DNA of 64,000 nt from Helicobacter sp. MIT 11-5569 (GCF_000765695.2 NZ_JRPB02000004.1:62001-126000), one strand, 5' to 3'. Shown: positions 35,930-45,903, counted from the stretch's first letter. Made by a program: numbers and translations. Notes: generated from the letters alone by a model not told the origin.

Positions 35930-37219
35930 TTATTTTTCTAATGCTTGTTTTAAATCCGCGATTAAATCTTTTGGAGATTCTAATCCGATACTTAAGCGGA
36001 TTATGCAAGGTGTGATTCCTGCAGATTTGAGCTCTTCTTGACTTAGTTGAGAATGTGTTGTTGATGCTGGGTGAATCACAAGCGATTTAGAATCGCCGAT
36101 ATTTGCAACAATCTCAAAAATCTCTAGTGCGTTGCAAACTTTTTTTGCTTCTTCATAGCTTTCCACTTCAAAGCTCAAAAGCCCACTAGAGTTGGAATCT
36201 TTAAAGTATTTTTGTAGAAGCGCGTTATAAGGATTCTCTTTTAAGCCCGGATAGAAGACGCCTTTAACTTTTGGGTGTGATTGTAAGAATTGCGCAACTT
36301 CTAGTGCATTTTGGCTATGGCGTTTGATACGCAATTCTAGCGTTTCTAGCCCTTGAATAATCAACCACGCATTTTGTGGAGAAAGTGTTGCGCCGATATT
36401 TCTTAGCCATTCTGTGATTAAGCGCACGCCAAAAATCGGTAATGCACCTGCTAAGCTTGCATAAACTAATCCATGATAGCTTTCATCAGGTGTGTTAAAT
36501 GCTGGATAGCGTGGATTATTGACGATTAAATCATTTAATCCATTGCGCTCAATAATCGCTCCGCCAATCGCATTTCCTTGTCCATTAATGTATTTACTAA
36601 GGCTATACACGACAATATCCACACCAAAATCAAAAGGCTTATGTAAAAATGGTGTGGCAACCGTGTTATCACAAAGCGTTGCGATTCCGTGTTTTTTGGC
36701 GATTTTTGTGATTTTTTCTGTATCTGCGATTGCAATTTGTGGGTTAGATAAGCTTTCAAATAAAATCACTTTAGTGTTAGAATCAATCGCTTTTTCTAAA
36801 GATTCTTCAATATTATCAATATCAAAAACTTTTGATTGAATCCCAAAACGTTTTAGTGTATGCGCGATAAGTGTTTGTGTGCCACCATAGATTTTATTAG
36901 AATACACGATATTATCGCCATTTTGTGCCAAATTGACAAGTGCATAAAAGATTGCTGCTGTTCCGCTTGCTGCTGCGACACCAAAAGCCCCGCCTTCTAC
37001 TGCTGCTAGTCTATCGCCCAAGATTTTATAGGTAGGATTTGTAAGTCTTGTATAAATATTTCCAAGTTCTTGCAAACCAAATCTTGCTGCTGCTTGCTCT
37101 AAACTCTCAAAGCTATAAGCTGTATTTTGATAGATTGGCACGCTAAGTGTGCGCTGTGTATCAAAATCATAGCCTGCATGGAGTGCTAAAGTCTCTTGTT
37201 TGTAGTTTTGTGTTGCCAT
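35930..37219 (-). CDS. metY: O-acetylhomoserine sulfhydrylase
   Basis: 429 residues, PLP-dependent Cys/Met metabolism family of the long MetY type. YTRLTNPT near the N terminus, the VYSLSKYINGQGNAIGG segment with the PLP Lys, and RLSIGLESPKDLIADL at the end are diagnostic. It converts O-acetylhomoserine plus sulfide to homocysteine. It is the promoter-proximal gene of metY-metA, with the flagellin gene divergent. Confidence 0.94.
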   Translation of the reverse strand: MATQNYKQETLALHAGYDFDTQRTLSVPIYQNTAYSFESLEQAAARFGLQELGNIYTRLTNPTYKILGDRLAAVEGGAFGVAAASGTAAIFYALVNLAQNGDNIVYSNKIYGGTQTLIAHTLKRFGIQSKVFDIDNIEESLEKAIDSNTKVILFESLSNPQIAIADTEKITKIAKKHGIATLCDNTVATPFLHKPFDFGVDIVVYSLSKYINGQGNAIGGAIIERNGLNDLIVNNPRYPAFNTPDESYHGLVYASLAGALPIFGVRLITEWLRNIGATLSPQNAWLIIQGLETLELRIKRHSQNALEVAQFLQSHPKVKGVFYPGLKENPYNALLQKYFKDSNSSGLLSFEVESYEEAKKVCNALEIFEIVANIGDSKSLVIHPASTTHSQLSQEELKSAGITPCIIRLSIGLESPKDLIADLKQALEK

Positions 37220-37479
37220 TTTTTTGTCCTTTTTATTTAAAATTTTCAGAATTATAGCATAAAATATTAAAAATACAATATGTATTATAAAAAATTATTC
37301 TACTTTTTTAAAATTTTGTAAATTTTTTATAATTTTCTCTTCTTTTGTCTAATCTTTTTTGTTTTTTATCCGATATAATTGCATAGCTAAACTTTACAAG
37401 GCAATCAAGTCTTTGGCTTAGCTAAATTTCATCTAACGCATATCCAAGGAAGGATTAGCGCAAATAAAAGGAGTTTAAG
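37220..37479. other. Divergent intergenic region metY / flagellin
   Basis: 260 AT-rich bases hold the metY promoter region on the minus strand and the flagellin sigma-28 promoter and ~100-base leader on the plus strand. No gene is seen. Confidence 0.5.
37350..37376 (+). promoter_or_regulatory. Sigma-28 (FliA) promoter of flagellin
   Basis: CCGATAT at 37370-37376 matches the FliA -10 element (GCCGATAA), and TAAT at 37350-37353 is a plausible -35 (TAAA) with 16 bases between. Flagellin flaA is a FliA target in Helicobacter. The leader to ATG 37480 would be ~95 bases. Confidence 0.7.
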
Positions 37480-38973
37480 ATGGCATTTCAAGTCAATACT
37501 AACGTTAATGCGTTAAACGCAACAGCTCAAAGCACATTTACACAAACTAGCTTAGCTAGCTCACTTCAAAAGTTAAGTTCAGGGTTAAGAATCAACTCTG
37601 CAAAAGACGATGCTTCAGGTATGGCGATTGCTGATAGTTTGCGTTCTCAAGCAAATGCTTTAGGACAAGCGATTAGAAATACAAACGATGGTATGGGAAT
37701 TATCCAAATTGCGGATAAAGCGATGGACGAGCAAGTTAAAATTCTTGATACAATCAAGACAAAAGCAACTCAAGCTGCGCAAGATGGTCAAACAGAAACT
37801 ACAAGAAAAGCGATTCAATCTGATATTAACCGCTTAATTGAGTCTTTGGATAACATTGCTGCAACTACAAGTTATAATGGTTTGTCTTTGCTCGCTGGTG
37901 GATTTACAAACAAAGAATTCCAAGTTGGTGCGTATTCTAACCAAACAGTCCGCGCAAGTATCGGTGCGACAAGCTCTGATAAAATCGGACACGCAAGAAC
38001 AGAGAGCTACGGAGCAGAAGTATTTAGTGGTTCAACAGGAAGCTTACAATTAACATTTACGGTAGGTAATAGAAAAGTTGATTTACAATCTGTTGTGGTT
38101 TCAACAAGTGCTGGAACAGGTCTAGGTGTAGTCGCTGAGACTATCAACAAATATTCTGATGAACTTGGTGGTGTGCGCGCAACAGCAACCGTAGAGGTAT
38201 CAGGAGATGACACAGCTATTGTAGGTGGAAATATCGTAAGCCTTTCAATCAATGGTGTAAGCATCGGAACGATTTTAGATATTAAAGAAAACGATAGTGA
38301 TGGTCGTCTTGTCCAAGCTATTAATAACCTAAAAGACACAACAGGTGTTCAAGCTTCTATTGATAAAAATGGTGCATTGAGATTGACTTCTACAGATGGT
38401 AGAGCGATTAATATCCAAGGTGAAGGTATGTCAGGGGCTGTTAACATTGCAGCTGGAATAACTATTGGTTCATTGAATCTTACTCAACTTGGTGCAAATG
38501 ATATTAAAGTTTCAGGAACAAATACAGGCGGACAATTTGCAGTTACTTCAGCATCAGTTGCGCAAGCTGTAACAACTCTAAGAAATATCAAAGGTGCATT
38601 TAATGGTGATACTCTAGCATCTCTTGGTATTACTACTACAGCGGTAGGTTCAGCATTAGATTTGAATTATCCATCAGGTGTTACATCTCTTAAAGGTGCT
38701 ATGCTAGTAATGGATATTGCAGAATCTGCGATTAAACAACTTGATAGCATTCGTTCAGACTTAGGTTCTGTGCAACAACAAATGCAATCAACAGTCAATA
38801 ACATTACTGTAACTCAAGTAAATGTTAAGTCTGCTGAAAGTGGAATCCGTGAAGTAGATTTCGCTGCGGAATCTGCAAACTACTCTAACCTTAACATTCT
38901 AGCTCAAGCTGGAAGTTATGCGATGAGCCAAGCAAACGCAGTTCAACAAAATATCTTAAGACTACTTCAGTAG
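37480..38973 (+). CDS. flaA: Flagellin A
   Basis: 497 residues. Conserved N-terminal D0/D1 ([18 protein letters not shown], then [21 protein letters not shown]) and C-terminal D1/D0 ([25 protein letters not shown]) flank a variable, Ser/Thr-rich centre (~180-400) that is surface-exposed and O-glycosylated in relatives, usually with pseudaminic acid. That makes the sugar-modifying locus at 23880-27672 relevant. Motifs needed to evade TLR5 vary in this region. AAAGGAG precedes the ATG. Confidence 0.95.
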   Translation: MAFQVNTNVNALNATAQSTFTQTSLASSLQKLSSGLRINSAKDDASGMAIADSLRSQANALGQAIRNTNDGMGIIQIADKAMDEQVKILDTIKTKATQAAQDGQTETTRKAIQSDINRLIESLDNIAATTSYNGLSLLAGGFTNKEFQVGAYSNQTVRASIGATSSDKIGHARTESYGAEVFSGSTGSLQLTFTVGNRKVDLQSVVVSTSAGTGLGVVAETINKYSDELGGVRATATVEVSGDDTAIVGGNIVSLSINGVSIGTILDIKENDSDGRLVQAINNLKDTTGVQASIDKNGALRLTSTDGRAINIQGEGMSGAVNIAAGITIGSLNLTQLGANDIKVSGTNTGGQFAVTSASVAQAVTTLRNIKGAFNGDTLASLGITTTAVGSALDLNYPSGVTSLKGAMLVMDIAESAIKQLDSIRSDLGSVQQQMQSTVNNITVTQVNVKSAESGIREVDFAAESANYSNLNILAQAGSYAMSQANAVQQNILRLLQ

Positions 38974-38981
38974 TTTTAAAC

Positions 38982-39006
38982 AAAGGAATCCTTTTTGGAT
39001 TCTTTT
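38982..39006 (+). terminator. Intrinsic terminator after flagellin gene
   Basis: AAAGGAATCC and GGATTCTTTT form a 10-bp stem (one G-T pair) around a TTTTT loop, 8 bases after the stop, followed by T-rich DNA. It is expected for a very highly transcribed gene. Confidence 0.8.
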
Positions 39007-39083
39007 GTGCTTTTTAACTCTCTTTTTTTCTTTCTTTATCTTTTTTCTTTTTATTTTTTAGTGATTCTTTTAAAAATTTGCAT

Positions 39084-39102
39084 TGTGGAATACCTTTTGC
39101 TT
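39084..39102 (+). promoter_or_regulatory. Sigma-54 promoter of the rod genes
   Basis: TGGAAT-N5-TTGCTT with GG at 39087-39088 and GC at 39099-39100, exactly 10 bases between, fits the RpoN -24/-12 element. It lies ~35 bases upstream of the first rod gene. RpoN/FlgR control of class 2 flagellar genes is well known in Helicobacter and Campylobacter. Confidence 0.75.
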
Positions 39103-39135
39103 TAACCTTAGAAAAGTTTAGTAAAAAGGCTGAAA

Positions 39136-39969
39136 ATGCAAGGTGGATATTATAATTCTGTCGGTGGTATGGTTACGCAAATCAACCGCTTAGATGTGAT
39201 AGCAAATAACATTGCAAACGCTAATACAACAGGCTTTAAACGCGATGATGTTGTGATTGGCGATTTTATGCGTTTGTATGAGCAATACAAAGAGTTTTTG
39301 CCTATCGATGAGCAGACAAAAGACGCAGCGAAATTTTATAACCGCTCTTTAAATCGTGTCCCACACATTGTGGAGGAATATACAGATAATAAAGTCGGCG
39401 GAATGATGATGACGGATAATACTTTTGACTTTGCATTAAGCAAAGAAAATATGTATTTTATGATAGAAACTCCAGATGGAATCCGCTATACGCGTGATGG
39501 TTCATTTGTGCTAAATGAACAAGGCAGATTGGTCAATAAAGAAGGCTATCCCGTGCTTCCGCGCGAATATTTGGACGCTCCGCAATATATTGAGTTTATT
39601 GATGGATTCCAAGTAGAAGTGGATAGCAATGGAAATATTTATACAAGAGACTTAAATAACGAAGGTATTAGCGAAATGGCGTTAATGGCAAATATCGGCG
39701 TTGTGTCTTTTGAGAATCCAAAATATCTCAAAAAAATCGGTGATAATCTCTACTCTTATCCAGAAGAACGCACAAATGAGCGCGAAGCTTTGGAGCAAAG
39801 CGGGGCAGTAAGACAAGGGTTTTTAGAAAAAAGTAATATTAATGTCGTTTATGAAATGACAGGGCTTATTGAAACAAATCGTCTTGTAGAAGCGTATTCT
39901 AAAGTGTTAAAAACACATATGGACGAGCTAAACACAGAAGCAATCACTAAACTAGCAGCAAAAGCATAA
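39136..39969 (+). CDS. flgF: Flagellar basal-body rod protein FlgF/FlgG2 type
   Basis: 277 residues of the FlgG family. The N-terminal RLDVIANNIANANTTGFKRDD motif and C-terminal EMTGLIETNRLVEAYSKVLKTHMDELN helix are typical of axial rod proteins. A 60-residue region after residue 40 (QTKDAAKFYNRSLNRV) lies at the L-stretch position. In Campylobacter the corresponding gene next to flgG is called flgG2; by position it is the proximal rod protein. It is 18 bases upstream of flgG. Confidence 0.88.
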   Translation: MQGGYYNSVGGMVTQINRLDVIANNIANANTTGFKRDDVVIGDFMRLYEQYKEFLPIDEQTKDAAKFYNRSLNRVPHIVEEYTDNKVGGMMMTDNTFDFALSKENMYFMIETPDGIRYTRDGSFVLNEQGRLVNKEGYPVLPREYLDAPQYIEFIDGFQVEVDSNGNIYTRDLNNEGISEMALMANIGVVSFENPKYLKKIGDNLYSYPEERTNEREALEQSGAVRQGFLEKSNINVVYEMTGLIETNRLVEAYSKVLKTHMDELNTEAITKLAAKA

Positions 39970-39987
39970 TATAATAAAGGATAAACC

Positions 39988-40779
39988 ATGATGCGCGCAC
40001 TTTATACAGCAACAACAGGTATGTTAGGACAGCAATTATTTATTGATGTTACTTCAAACAATATTTCCAATGTCAATACCTTTGGCTATCGCAAGGAACG
40101 CGCTGAATTTGCGGATTTGTTCCACCAAGTGATTCAATACGCAGGTTCAAGCACTTCAGAGACTACTCTTAGCCCAACAGGAATTGAAGTGGGATTAGGT
40201 GTGCGCCCTACTTCGGTTCAAAAGCTATTTTCTCAAGGAAACTTCAAAGAAACAGAGCAAAACCTTGATATTGCAATCACGGGCAATGGATTCTTTCAAA
40301 TTGAACTTCCTGATGGCACGATTGCCTATACGCGTGATGGAGCATTTAAACGTGATGATGAGGGTAATGTCGTCAATTCTCAAGGTTATTTACTCGTGCC
40401 AAATATCACGATTCCAGATGACGCAAGAGAAATCAATATCGGAACAGACGGGACGGTAACCGTTGTGCAAGGCAACGCTACTGAAGTCAATCAGTTAGGA
40501 CAGATTGAAACCGTGAATTTTATCAACCCCGCAGGCTTGCACGCGCTAGGCGATAATCTTTATCTCAACACCAACGCTTCAGGAGACCCAATCGTTGGCA
40601 CTCCGGGACTTAATGGCTTCGGGCTGCTAAGACAGGGATTTGTAGAAACAAGCAATGTGAAGTTGGTAGAGGAGATGACAGATTTAATTGTCGGGCAAAG
40701 AGCCTATGAAGCCAATTCTAAGTCTATCCAAACAGCGGATTCTATGCTCCAAATTGTCAATCAACTTAAACGTAACTAA
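39988..40779 (+). CDS. flgG: Flagellar distal rod protein FlgG
   Basis: 263 residues. It has QQLFIDVTSNNISNVNTFGYRKER, the Q-rich L-stretch region with TSSTSETTLSPTG, and the C-terminal EEMTDLIVGQRAYEANSKSIQTADSML. FlgG forms the distal rod through the periplasm. In Campylobacter jejuni a Thr of FlgG receives phosphoethanolamine from EptC; in this genome the EptA/C-like gene at 15364-16926 is broken. Start is the first or second ATG of ATGATG. Confidence 0.93.
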   Translation: MMRALYTATTGMLGQQLFIDVTSNNISNVNTFGYRKERAEFADLFHQVIQYAGSSTSETTLSPTGIEVGLGVRPTSVQKLFSQGNFKETEQNLDIAITGNGFFQIELPDGTIAYTRDGAFKRDDEGNVVNSQGYLLVPNITIPDDAREINIGTDGTVTVVQGNATEVNQLGQIETVNFINPAGLHALGDNLYLNTNASGDPIVGTPGLNGFGLLRQGFVETSNVKLVEEMTDLIVGQRAYEANSKSIQTADSMLQIVNQLKRN

Positions 40780-40787
40780 CGCTAGAT

Positions 40788-40817
40788 AACTAAGAGCGCG
40801 GGTTGCGTTTCTTAGTT
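40788..40817 (+). terminator. Hairpin terminator after flgG
   Basis: AACTAAGA pairs with TCTTAGTT, extended by GCGC/GCGT inside the loop, followed by TTGCTTTT. It lies 8 bases after the flgG stop. Confidence 0.6.
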
Positions 40818-40926
40818 TTGCTTTTAAAAATTGTGGAATCTAATTCTAGCTTATTGCTATAAAATCTTTCATTGCATCAAGTGTGATTCTAGGGTTTTTT
40901 GAAGTTTGGTTGAGAATCTAATAAGC

Positions 40927-40948
40927 CTAGAATCTTAAGAGATTCTAG
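40927..40948 (-). terminator. Palindromic hairpin at the clpB stop codon
   Basis: CTAGAATCT-TAAG-AGATTCTAG is a perfect 9-bp stem that includes the clpB stop. There is no clear T-run on either strand, so its role as terminator is uncertain. Confidence 0.4.
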
Positions 40949-43508
40949 TTTGTATGCTATTTTCTTGCGCGTAGAAGCTAACTTTGCTACCTTCTTTGAT
41001 TTTGTCTTGTAAAATCAAATCTGCTAAGCGGTCTTCTACTTCTTCATAAAGTGCGCGTTTAAGTGGTCTAGCACCATAAACAGGGTCGAATCCTGCTTGC
41101 GCGATAAACTCTTTTGCGCTGTCTTCTAATGTAATGTGAATATCGCGCTCTACAAGTTTTTTCTGGATTCCTTTAAAGAGAATATCCACAATGCGCGTGA
41201 TTTGCTCTAAACCTAAAGGATTAAAGATAATAATATCATCTAAGCGGTTTAGAAATTCTGGTTTAAAATAGCCTTTTAGAGCTTCTTTAACCGCTTTTTC
41301 GCGTGCATTAGAATCGCTAATTTCCATAATTGCGCTGCTTGCGATATTGCTTGTCAAAATGATAATTGTGTTTCTAAAATCTATAGTTACGCCTTTATTA
41401 TCTGTCAATCGCCCATCATCAAGCACTTGTAAAAGCATATTAAAGACATCTGGGTGTGCCTTTTCTATCTCATCAAAAAGAACGACACTATAAGGTTTTC
41501 TGCGCACTGCTTCTGTGAGTTGCCCGCCTTCTTCATAGCCGACATATCCCGGAGGTGCGCCAACAAGTCTGCTTGCAGCATGTTTTTCCATATATTCGCT
41601 CATATCAATGCGGATAAGGTTTTTGTCGCTATCAAATAAGAATCGCGCCAAAGTTTTTGCGGATTCTGTTTTTCCAACCCCTGTTGGTCCTAAAAACAAG
41701 AAACTTCCAATAGGGCGATTTAGCTCGCTTAAGCCCGCTTTGTTGCGCTTGATAGCGCGCGCAATAGCGTGTAATGCGTTATCTTGTCCGACAACATCTT
41801 TTTTAAGCTCCTCTTCAATGCCTAGAATTTTATCTTTTTCATCTTGTAGCATTTTTTTAATCGGAATCTGAGTCCAGCGGCTAATCACTGCGGCAATGGA
41901 TTCTGGCAAGACTGCATTTCTTAGCAGTGTTCCTGCTTCTTGCATTTTCTCCCATTTTTCATTTTGGGATTGGAGTTCTTTTTCTAGCTCTGGAATCTTG
42001 CCATAGTCAATTTCTGCGGCTTTGTTAAAATCGCTATTGCGCTTTGCAAGCGAGCTTTCTGTCCTTAGAGAATCAATCTTGACTTTAATATTTGCAATCG
42101 CATTAAAGACTTGTTTTTCATTTTCAAACTGCGCTTCTAAGGCTTTTTTCTTTTCATTTTTGTTTTCAATTTCTTTTTTAATCTCCTCAATGCGTGCGTT
42201 ATTTCTATCGTTTTTTTCCATTAATAGAGCTTCTTTTTCGACTTGCAAAGATTCCATTTCGCGCTTGATTTTTGCTAACTCACTTGGTTCGGATTCTATT
42301 TGCATTTTAAGTTCTGCTGCAGCTTCATCGATTAAATCAATCGCTTTATCAGGCAAGAATCTATCTGTAATGTAGCGGTTTGAAAGTTTCGCAGCGGCGA
42401 CTAACGCGCTATCTGTTATGGTTACATTATGGTGCGCTTCTAGTCTTTCTTTGATTCCGCGCAAGATTTGCAAGGCTTCATTGACATTAGGTTCATTTAG
42501 CATTACAGGTTGGAATCTCCTTTGCAATGCCGCGTCTTTTTCGAAGTATTTGCGATATTCTTTAAGCGTGGTTGCGCCAATGGTGTGGAGTTCTCCCCTT
42601 GCAAGAGCGGGTTTTAGAATGTTTGCAGCGTCCATTCCTCCTTCACTCGCGCCCGCTCCGACAATAGTATGGATTTCATCAATAAACAAAATAACATTTC
42701 CATTTTTTTTGACTTCATCAATCACCTTTTTTAAGCGGTCTTCAAACTCGCCACGATATTTTGCTCCAGCGACTAACGCACTCATATCAAGGGCAATTAC
42801 GCGTTTATTTTGTAAGGATAAAGGCACTTCTTTTTTGACAATTCTTTGTGCAAGCCCTTCTACAACAGCGGTTTTTCCAACGCCGGGTTCTCCTAGTAGA
42901 ATCGGATTATTTTTGGTTTTGCGGATTAAAATTTGCATCATATGCGTGATTTCTTCATCTCTGCCAATGACTGGGTCAAGCTTGCCATCAATGGCTTTTT
43001 TTGTTAAATCAATCCCAAATTTTTCTAAGGATTCTAAGTTTTCATCACTGCTTTTGGAATCTATTTTTGCTCCTGCGCGCATTGCTTCAAAAGTCTTTTT
43101 AAGCTCATTAATATCTAAATATTTTGTAAAAAGATTTTTAATCGTTGGTTCTTGTAGATTTGCTAAAATAAAGGTATCTAGGGCGATATAAGAATCCCCA
43201 TTGCTCGTTGCTAGCCCATCGGCTTGGCTTAGAGCTTGACTTAAATTGTTAGAGATTTTTAGATTCTCTTTTGAAACATTGCTACTTTTTGGGAGATTGT
43301 TAGCAAGACTTTTTGCTTCAAGCTCAAGAGCTACTTTATCAATATTTAGGCGATTTAGAGCTTGATTAAGCAAGGAATTTGTGTTTGTTAGCATTGCCCA
43401 AAAGAGATGGATAGGTTCGATTTCTTGATTTTGATTATGCAAGGCAAGTGATGCGCCTTGTTCTAAGATTTCTTGTAAGGCATTTGTGAGTTTTTCTAAA
43501 AGATTCAT
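40935..43508 (-). CDS. clpB: ATP-dependent disaggregase ClpB
   Basis: 857 residues. Order: Clp N domain, AAA-1 (Walker A GEPGVGKT; Walker [11 protein letters not shown]), the long coiled-coil middle domain (~400-520, rich in Lys/Glu) that distinguishes ClpB from ClpA/C, then AAA-2 ([28 protein letters not shown]) and the D2 small domain. It rescues aggregated proteins together with DnaK. The promoter at 43541-43569 carries an HspR-like operator. Confidence 0.96.
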   Translation of the reverse strand: MNLLEKLTNALQEILEQGASLALHNQNQEIEPIHLFWAMLTNTNSLLNQALNRLNIDKVALELEAKSLANNLPKSSNVSKENLKISNNLSQALSQADGLATSNGDSYIALDTFILANLQEPTIKNLFTKYLDINELKKTFEAMRAGAKIDSKSSDENLESLEKFGIDLTKKAIDGKLDPVIGRDEEITHMMQILIRKTKNNPILLGEPGVGKTAVVEGLAQRIVKKEVPLSLQNKRVIALDMSALVAGAKYRGEFEDRLKKVIDEVKKNGNVILFIDEIHTIVGAGASEGGMDAANILKPALARGELHTIGATTLKEYRKYFEKDAALQRRFQPVMLNEPNVNEALQILRGIKERLEAHHNVTITDSALVAAAKLSNRYITDRFLPDKAIDLIDEAAAELKMQIESEPSELAKIKREMESLQVEKEALLMEKNDRNNARIEEIKKEIENKNEKKKALEAQFENEKQVFNAIANIKVKIDSLRTESSLAKRNSDFNKAAEIDYGKIPELEKELQSQNEKWEKMQEAGTLLRNAVLPESIAAVISRWTQIPIKKMLQDEKDKILGIEEELKKDVVGQDNALHAIARAIKRNKAGLSELNRPIGSFLFLGPTGVGKTESAKTLARFLFDSDKNLIRIDMSEYMEKHAASRLVGAPPGYVGYEEGGQLTEAVRRKPYSVVLFDEIEKAHPDVFNMLLQVLDDGRLTDNKGVTIDFRNTIIILTSNIASSAIMEISDSNAREKAVKEALKGYFKPEFLNRLDDIIIFNPLGLEQITRIVDILFKGIQKKLVERDIHITLEDSAKEFIAQAGFDPVYGARPLKRALYEEVEDRLADLILQDKIKEGSKVSFYAQENSIQTRIS

Positions 43509-43540
43509 AAGAACTCCTTGTTTGTTTAAAAATTGTGTGT

Positions 43541-43570
43541 ATTATATAACTTTAGTCTAATATTGTCAAG
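43541..43570 (-). promoter_or_regulatory. clpB promoter with HAIR-like (HspR) inverted repeat
   Basis: On the minus strand TTGACA (43569-43564) and TATAAT (43546-43541) are perfect hexamers with a 17-base spacer. Overlapping the -35, CTTGACA-N7-ACTAAAG (43570-43550, minus-strand reading) resembles the HspR operator CTTGAGT-N7-ACTCAAG with the same spacing and inverted symmetry. HspR repression of clpB occurs in Campylobacterota, so heat-inducible repression here is likely. No HspR gene is in the window. Confidence 0.7.
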
Positions 43571-43701
43571 TTTCATAATAATAAATTACTAAGATTTTCT
43601 AAATGTTATAAACTAAAATATGTAATTTTATGCAAAATTTTTAAGGTATGGGTAGTTTTGAAAATGTTTGCAAAAAATTCAAGGTTTATAGAATCTTTGG
43701 C

Positions 43702-43729
43702 TTGATTTAATATTTATCTTTGGTATAAT
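43702..43729 (+). promoter_or_regulatory. Sigma-70 promoter of uspA-like gene
   Basis: TTGATT (43702-43707) and TATAAT (43724-43729) with a 16-base spacer; transcription would start ~43736, ~35 bases before the ATG. A good ribosome binding site (GGAGG) precedes the gene. Confidence 0.65.
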
Positions 43730-43770
43730 ATAAGCTATTTACTTTTATTGTAACAAGTTGGAGGTTTGTT

Positions 43771-44592
43771 ATGAAAGATAGAATCGTAGTCGCAACAGAT
43801 TTTTCAAAAAGCAGTTTAACAAGCATAACAAAGGCGATGTATTTAGTAAAAAAATTAAAATATTCGCTTGATATTGTGCATATTGTGGAATATTCCGTTT
43901 TTCACGACCCTAAAAAGGATAAAAAAGCTGGAAAAGAAGCTTTAGCAAAGTTTATTGCAGATAATTTTCCAAATCCAGAAGTGGAGATTTCGCAGTTTTG
44001 TTATGTTGGGACAATCCATAAAGAGATTCATAAACATATAAAAAATAGAGAATGTCGGCTGTTGGTTATTGGTGCAGCAGGAGAGACACAGCATTTAACA
44101 GAAGTTTTGCTAGGTTCTGTGGCAAAAAGGATTGTAAGAAAGTCTGAAATTCCTGTGCTTGTAACTAAAAATGAATCTTTGCCAGATTATGTTAATATTT
44201 TTTCTCCAACAGATTTTTCAGAGCATTCTTTAAAAACAGCAAAAGCAACGCGCAAATTCTTCCCTAATACAAATTTGATTTTCTATCATATGATTGCGCG
44301 TCCTTTTGAGTTACGTTTAGGGCATTATGGTGCAGATGATGACCAAATTTCAAATTTCAATAAAGATTCTGAAAATGAAGCAAAAGAAATTTCTAAAAAA
44401 CTCCTAAAGAATTTTCCGGGAAAAAGCGAAGTTGTGCTAGATAGCGGAATCTTATCTTATACAAGGTTATTGAGTGTCGCAGAATCTAAAAATGCTTCTT
44501 TAATTGCATTGCCAACAAGTGGTAAAATCAGCTTTTTCGCGTTAGATGTTTTGCAAAATTCTCATGTAGATGTTTTTATTTGTAAATTTTAA
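43771..44592 (+). CDS. Tandem universal stress protein (UspA family)
   Basis: 273 residues with two Usp domains. Domain 1 (~1-135) opens RIVVATDFSKSSLTSITKAM and ends in GAAGETQHLTEVLLGSVAKRIVRKSEIPVLV, which resembles the G-x2-G-x9-G(S/T) nucleotide-binding loop. Domain 2 (~145-273) opens NIFSPTDFSEHSLKTAKAT but ends with a degenerate loop (ALPTSGKISFFALDVLQNS). A stress-linked ATP-binding or chaperone role is inferred for the family. It is a single unit with its own promoter and a downstream hairpin. Confidence 0.88.
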   Translation: MKDRIVVATDFSKSSLTSITKAMYLVKKLKYSLDIVHIVEYSVFHDPKKDKKAGKEALAKFIADNFPNPEVEISQFCYVGTIHKEIHKHIKNRECRLLVIGAAGETQHLTEVLLGSVAKRIVRKSEIPVLVTKNESLPDYVNIFSPTDFSEHSLKTAKATRKFFPNTNLIFYHMIARPFELRLGHYGADDDQISNFNKDSENEAKEISKKLLKNFPGKSEVVLDSGILSYTRLLSVAESKNASLIALPTSGKISFFALDVLQNSHVDVFICKF

Positions 44593-44598
44593 TGCAAT

Positions 44599-44621
44599 AA
44601 GAATCGCTTATCGCGATTCTT
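44599..44621 (+). terminator. Strong hairpin between uspA-like and comEC-like genes
   Basis: AAGAATCGC / GCGATTCTT is a perfect 9-bp stem with a TTATC loop. It starts 7 bases after the uspA stop and ends 7 bases before the comEC ATG, so it may both terminate uspA and occlude comEC translation initiation. Confidence 0.55.
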
Positions 44622-44628
44622 TAGCGCA

Positions 44629-45903
44629 ATGCAACCCTTATTAATCCCCCTATTTTTTAGCCTTAAAGAACGTTTTGTTTTATTGAGCATTTTAATCATT
44701 CTTTTTTGTTCTACCCTTTGTTGGAAGTATTATCAATTTTATAGTTTAAAAATGCAGCAAACACCGCAAGTGCAAGCAGAAGTTTTGCTGCAATATACAA
44801 AAGAAAAAGACAATAAAACTTATTTTGTTTTAAAGTTAAAAAGTGATTTTGGAGTTTTTTATACAACAAGTTATGAAGATTTGCGTGATATTAAGCATAG
44901 ACAAGTATTGTTGCGTTTGGTGTTTAAAAATATAAGTTTTTGGGAATTTTTAAAAGGTTTTTATGCTCCAAGTTTTAGTATTATCTTATTGCAGGATTCT
45001 AGTTTTAAAAAGGATTTACGCCAAAGGATTTTATCCCAACATTCTACGCAAATTATGGGGGAATTTTATCTTGCGATTTTTTTAGCAGATGGGCTACCAA
45101 AGGAATGGAGAGATTTAGCGCAAAGCTATGGGATTGCGCATATTTTTGCAATTTCGGGTTTTCATACAGGGATTTTAAGCGCAATGGGATTTTTTATTTT
45201 AGGATTATTGTATAAACCCTTGCAAGCAAGATTTTTTCCTTTTAGGAATTTCTTTTTTGATGTTGGTTTTTTAGTGCTTGTGTTGCTTTTAGCATATTAT
45301 TTTATCCTTACGCAATCTCCATCATATCTACGCGCAGTTACAATGAGTGCGGTTGTATTTTTTGCATTATGGAGGGGAATTGATATTTGGCGTATTGAAA
45401 TGCTGTTTTGGTGTGTTATGATTCTGCTCTCCCTTTTTCCGCAACTTATATTTTCTGTGGGTTTTTATTTTTCTTGCCTTGGTGTGCTTTATATTTTTCT
45501 CTTTTTTAAATATTTTGCATTGCCAAAGGGTGTTATAAAGAAGCTATTATATGGAATCGCCCTTAATGCTTCTACATTTTTCTTAATGGGAATTATTGTG
45601 TATTATTTCTTTCCCCCATTTTCTGCTTTATCTTTGTATTCTTTAGTTTTAACACCACTTTTTAGCCTTTATTATCCTTTTATATTTTTAGCGCATTTAT
45701 TTGGGTTTGGTGGAATCCTAGATGCACCTTTGCTTTGGTGGTTGGGGATTAAGACACATACTATTGCACTAAATCCCGGAATCTTTTTGCTAATCCTTTG
45801 TAATATCCTCACTTTTGTAGCTCTTAAATACAAAATTGTATTTTTAGTGCTTTTGGGAATTAATCTTGCATATTTTTGCTATGGATTATATTTGTATTTT
45901 TAG
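44629..45903 (+). CDS. comEC: ComEC/Rec2-related DNA uptake channel protein
   Basis: 424 residues with many membrane helices. The IFAISGFHTGILSAMG motif (~170) and the PSYLRAVTMSAVVFFALW segment mark the ComEC competence domain, the inner-membrane pore for incoming single-stranded DNA. There is no C-terminal metallo-beta-lactamase domain, as in Helicobacter ComEC. No ribosome binding site is seen: the start sits directly behind a hairpin, so expression may be low or coupled. It sits near ubiA as in H. pylori. Confidence 0.85.
   Translation: MQPLLIPLFFSLKERFVLLSILIILFCSTLCWKYYQFYSLKMQQTPQVQAEVLLQYTKEKDNKTYFVLKLKSDFGVFYTTSYEDLRDIKHRQVLLRLVFKNISFWEFLKGFYAPSFSIILLQDSSFKKDLRQRILSQHSTQIMGEFYLAIFLADGLPKEWRDLAQSYGIAHIFAISGFHTGILSAMGFFILGLLYKPLQARFFPFRNFFFDVGFLVLVLLLAYYFILTQSPSYLRAVTMSAVVFFALWRGIDIWRIEMLFWCVMILLSLFPQLIFSVGFYFSCLGVLYIFLFFKYFALPKGVIKKLLYGIALNASTFFLMGIIVYYFFPPFSALSLYSLVLTPLFSLYYPFIFLAHLFGFGGILDAPLLWWLGIKTHTIALNPGIFLLILCNILTFVALKYKIVFLVLLGINLAYFCYGLYLYF

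Noticed and set aside
42418-43191. 257-residue plus-strand frame opposite clpB
   Set aside because: Long but only a shadow of the ClpB coding frame; composition is Ser/Phe-rich and no family is recognisable.
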